NCBI GenBank assembly: GCA_046724665.1
Contig: JBKOWZ010000017.1
Coordinates: forward strand, 1-36,042
Direction of reading: 5' to 3'
DNA: 36,042 nucleotides
DNA from: Actinocrinis sp046724665
GTDB lineage: Bacteria > Actinomycetota > Actinomycetes > Streptomycetales > Catenulisporaceae
Below the pieces are notes generated by a model that saw nothing but the letters and a program-made list of their open reading frames with translations, was not told the origin of the DNA and ran no database searches. Each line of letters opens with the position of its first letter. The first letter of the stretch is position 1. The position numbers and the translations under genes were made by a program. Positions 33,631-36,042 of the stretch are shown one piece after another.

Positions 33631-34302
33631 TCAGCTACAGATGAACAGGAAGCAGTGCCTCGTCGGGCTGGGGCTCGGGCTCGGATCCGGGCTGATGCTC
33701 GGCGTGGCCGAGCTGGAGGCGGGCGACGACGGGTTCGGCGACGCCGAGGCGTCCGCGGACTTGCCCGGCGTCGCGCTCGCCGAGGCCGACGCGCTCGGCG
33801 AGCGCGACGGCGTCGGCTTGTTGGTGAGGGAGACGCTGGTCCCGAGCGTGCTGTTCACGGTCTGACTCACATCGCTCGGCGCCGAGGCCGCGGGCAGGAT
33901 GGTGGTCGCCGCGCCCTTCTCCAGCGCGGGGCCCTTGCCGCTCAACTCGACGTAACCGCCGGCGCCCAGCACGATGCCCATGACCGCGCCGACGACCAGC
34001 CCCCGGCGCCTACGGCGGCGTGCGGGCCTACGGCGGTCGCGTCGGCGGGAGGCGTGCTGCTGCCGACGGGCCTGCGGCGGGGCCGGCTCCCACACCGCCT
34101 TGATCGCAGGACCCTCATCGGCCGCCGCGTCCGGGCCGGCCAGCGGGATCAGCTCCGCAGACGCCTGATGGTCGAGACGACGGCGGAACTCCGCGGCCGC
34201 GCTCGGGTCTATGCCCTGCTCAGCGGGCGTCCACCGGGCCGGCGGGCGCTGCGCGGACCACGGCTCGACCGGGTATTCGGGTCGCCGTCTTGACTCGCTC
34301 AC
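33631..34302 (-). CDS. Single-pass protein with Ser/Pro-rich extracellular tail
   Basis: 223 residues from GTG 34302; the AAGG ten bases upstream is a fair site, and the ATG reading from 34356 has none. Residues 1-75 are polar (RRRPEYPVEPWSAQRPP, DPSAAAEFRRRLDHQ). A strongly basic stretch (SRRRDRRRPARRRRRRG) is followed by one hydrophobic helix (LVVGAVMGIVLGAGGYVEL), so the N-terminus is inside. The outer ~100 residues are Ser/Pro/Thr/Ala-rich repeats (SASASASATPG, SPDPSPSPSPT) and end in RHCFLFICS. The tail resembles O-glycosylated linkers of actinobacterial surface proteins. No catalytic domain is visible. Confidence 0.65.
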   Translation of the reverse strand: MSESRRRPEYPVEPWSAQRPPARWTPAEQGIDPSAAAEFRRRLDHQASAELIPLAGPDAAADEGPAIKAVWEPAPPQARRQQHASRRRDRRRPARRRRRRGLVVGAVMGIVLGAGGYVELSGKGPALEKGAATTILPAASAPSDVSQTVNSTLGTSVSLTNKPTPSRSPSASASASATPGKSADASASPNPSSPASSSATPSISPDPSPSPSPTRHCFLFICS

Positions 34303-34411
34303 AGTGCGCGTGACCTTATCAAAACCCGTCAGTAGCAAAGAACCAAAGGGCGGCAAAGCAGGACCCGAAAGTACTCAAAAGTACTATCGGCGGTCCCTGG
34401 ATACGGAACGG

Positions 34412-34441
34412 TTGCGTATTGGAATGCCGGAGGGGTAGGCT
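34412..34441 (+). promoter_or_regulatory. Candidate promoter of the terminal MFS gene
   Basis: TTGCGT (34412-34417), an 18-base spacer and TAGGCT (34436-34441) fit a sigma70-like promoter. Upstream, AAAGTACT occurs twice, 10 bases apart (34368-34375 and 34378-34385), each with an AGTACT palindrome, a possible regulator site. Confidence 0.45.
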
Positions 34442-34512
34442 CGGGGTGAATCGAAACGCTCCTGTGCCGATTCGCTTTGTACAGGGGCGCAGAGTCCTTG
34501 GGAGGGGAACCC

Positions 34513-36042
34513 GTGGCTCAGAACACCACCGCCGCGCCGCCGGAGGCCGCCAACGCCGGCCATCCACGCCGCTGGCTCATCCTCGGGGTGCTGGTCTTCT
34601 CGCTGCTCGTGGTCGTGCTGGACAACACCGTGCTGAACGTCGCGCTCAGGACGATCGCGCAGCCGAAGCCGGTCGGCCTCGGCGCCAGCCAGTCCGACCT
34701 CGAGTGGTCGATCAACTCGTACACGCTGATCTTCGCCGGGCTGCTGTTCACCTGGGGGATCCTGGCCGACCGGCTCGGCCGCAAGCGGATCCTGATGCTC
34801 GGCATGGCCCTGTTCGGCATCACCTCGCTGCTGTGCGCCTACGCCGGCAGCCCCGGTGAGCTGATCGCCGCGCGCGCCGCGATGGGTTTCGCCGGCGCCG
34901 CGATCATGCCGAGCACGCTGGCCGTCATCGCCAACGTCTTCCCGCGCCAGGAGCAGGGCAAGGCCATCGGCATCTGGGCCGGATCGGTCGGCCTCGCGGT
35001 CGCCATCGGCCCGGTGGTCGGCGGCGCGCTGCTCGACAGCTTCTGGTGGGGCTCGGTCTTCCTGATCAACGTGCCGATCATCATCATCGGCCTGATCGCG
35101 ATGACCTTCATCGTGCCCGAGTCGCGCAACCCGCGGCCCGGAAAGCTCGACCCGGCGGGCGTGCTGCTGTCCATGACCGGCCTGGTGACCTTCGTCTACG
35201 GCGTCATCCACGGTGGCGACACCGGCCAGTGGGGCAAGCCCGCGGTCTGGGGCCCGCTGGTCATCGGCGTGGCGGTGCTCGCCCTGTTCGTGGTCTGGGA
35301 GCGCAACACCGACCACCCGGCGCTCGACGTGCGGCTGTTCGCCAACCGGCCGTTCTCCGCCGCGGTGCTCTCGGTCGCGCTGTCCTTCTTCGCCATGATG
35401 GGCAGCCTGTTCTTCCTCACCTTCTACCTCCAGTCGGTGCGCGGGTACACGCCGCTGAAGGCCGGCCTGTGGATGCTGCCGTTCGCGGTGGCGCAGGTGA
35501 TCTTCTCGCCGCTGTCCGCGAACGTGGTGCGCAGGTTCGGCGCGCGCGCCGTCTCCTTCACCGGGCTGCTGCTGGTCGCGGTGGCGCTCGGGCTCTACCA
35601 GCTGCTCGGCGTGCACTCGCAGATGTGGGTCTACGGCCTGATCGCCGCGCTGCAAGGCGTCGCGATGGCGCTGGTGATGCCGCCGGCGACCACCACGGTG
35701 ATGTCCTCGCTGCCGCGCGAGCGGGCCGGCGTCGGCTCGTCGATCAACAACACGGTCCGCCAGGTCGGCGGCGCGCTCGGCGTCGCGGTGCTCGGCACCG
35801 TGCTGACCTCGGCCTACCGCGGCCGGATCCAGCCGGTGCTCACCTCGCACGGCGTGCCCTCGGGGGTCGCGCACGAGGCGAGTTCGTCGATCGAGGCGAC
35901 GCAGGGCTTCATCGCCGGGGCGTCCCGGACGAACCCGGGCGTGACGCAGTTGGTCGGCACGGTCAACGACGCGTTCGTACACGCGCTGCACATCGCCGCG
36001 CTGGTCAGCTCCGGGGTCGGCCTGGCAGCCGCGTTCCTGGTC
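34513..36042 (+). CDS. DHA2-type MFS drug exporter (3' end outside window)
   Basis: An open frame of 510 codons runs from GTG 34513 to the last base, so the C-terminus is missing. GGAGGGG at 34501-34507 is a good ribosome site. It is an EmrB/QacA-like exporter: first helix LVVVLDNTVLNVALRTIA, motif A TWGILADRLGRKRILMLG, RAAMGFAGAAIMPSTLAVI, motif C GSVGLAVAIGPVVGGALL, and later LTFYLQSVRGYTPLKAGLWML. Thirteen or more helices are visible. A long frame on the opposite strand (34384-35991) is only its shadow. No regulator gene is adjacent within the window; one may lie beyond the right edge. Confidence 0.9.
   Translation, partial: MAQNTTAAPPEAANAGHPRRWLILGVLVFSLLVVVLDNTVLNVALRTIAQPKPVGLGASQSDLEWSINSYTLIFAGLLFTWGILADRLGRKRILMLGMALFGITSLLCAYAGSPGELIAARAAMGFAGAAIMPSTLAVIANVFPRQEQGKAIGIWAGSVGLAVAIGPVVGGALLDSFWWGSVFLINVPIIIIGLIAMTFIVPESRNPRPGKLDPAGVLLSMTGLVTFVYGVIHGGDTGQWGKPAVWGPLVIGVAVLALFVVWERNTDHPALDVRLFANRPFSAAVLSVALSFFAMMGSLFFLTFYLQSVRGYTPLKAGLWMLPFAVAQVIFSPLSANVVRRFGARAVSFTGLLLVAVALGLYQLLGVHSQMWVYGLIAALQGVAMALVMPPATTTVMSSLPRERAGVGSSINNTVRQVGGALGVAVLGTVLTSAYRGRIQPVLTSHGVPSGVAHEASSSIEATQGFIAGASRTNPGVTQLVGTVNDAFVHALHIAALVSSGVGLAAAFLV

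Noticed and set aside
34384..35991. A 535-residue open frame on the minus strand
   Set aside because: It is antisense to the MFS exporter that starts at GTG 34513, has a His/Asp/Arg-rich low-complexity translation, and is explained by GC-rich codon bias of the real gene, which has no stop inside the window.

Overview
The window is 36 kb of very GC-rich chromosomal DNA from an actinomycete. GTG starts are frequent, several genes look leaderless, and the families are actinobacterial (DUF5304, Rv2175c-like, SCO252x cassette, class II DAHP synthase). I would place it in or near the Streptomycetales/Catenulisporales; the species cannot be read from the sequence. No tRNA, rRNA, insertion sequence, phage gene or CRISPR array was seen. 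Both ends cut through genes.

Layout. 1-6.8 kb: central metabolism, with an ArsA-like ATPase (partial), a DUF5304 protein, glucokinase, a membrane protein, a PlsC acyltransferase, GTP cyclohydrolase II, a phosphofructokinase with pyrophosphate-type residues, and a ROK regulator. 6.8-14 kb: aromatic amino acid supply, with a fused anthranilate synthase behind a tryptophan attenuator and a class II DAHP synthase, plus an MFS exporter, an aldo/keto reductase and a threonine aldolase-like enzyme. 14-18.5 kb: an HNH-like protein and two regulator/target pairs (MerR with an SDR, TetR with an MFS exporter), each with readable operators. 18.5-21 kb: bfd-bfr iron storage genes behind an iron box, a small sulfite-oxidase-fold protein, a DUF4230 protein and a tiny membrane protein. 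21-26.7 kb: a compact leftward cassette of five genes matching the conserved but uncharacterised SCO2521-SCO2525 families (a variant P-loop ParA/MinD-like ATPase, three proteins of unknown function and a methyltransferase). 26.7-34.3 kb: an EamA transporter, a PASTA-domain Ser/Thr kinase, thiG-thiS-thiO behind a TPP riboswitch, a membrane protein, an Rv2175c-like DNA-binding protein with thiE, and a Ser/Pro-rich membrane-anchored protein. 34.5 kb-end: a third DHA2-type exporter, truncated by the window.

How it fits together. From memory, the order ArsA - PlsC - DAHP synthase - PASTA kinase - Rv2175c homologue matches Mycobacterium tuberculosis Rv2184c - Rv2182c - Rv2178c - pknL - Rv2175c, so the backbone looks like old actinobacterial core into which exporters, regulators and the SCO252x cassette have been interleaved. 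The best-supported regulation is the trp attenuator, the TPP riboswitch, the MerR 19-bp-spacer promoter, the TetR operator array and the iron box. The strongest candidate for a little-studied system is the SCO2521-SCO2525 cassette.
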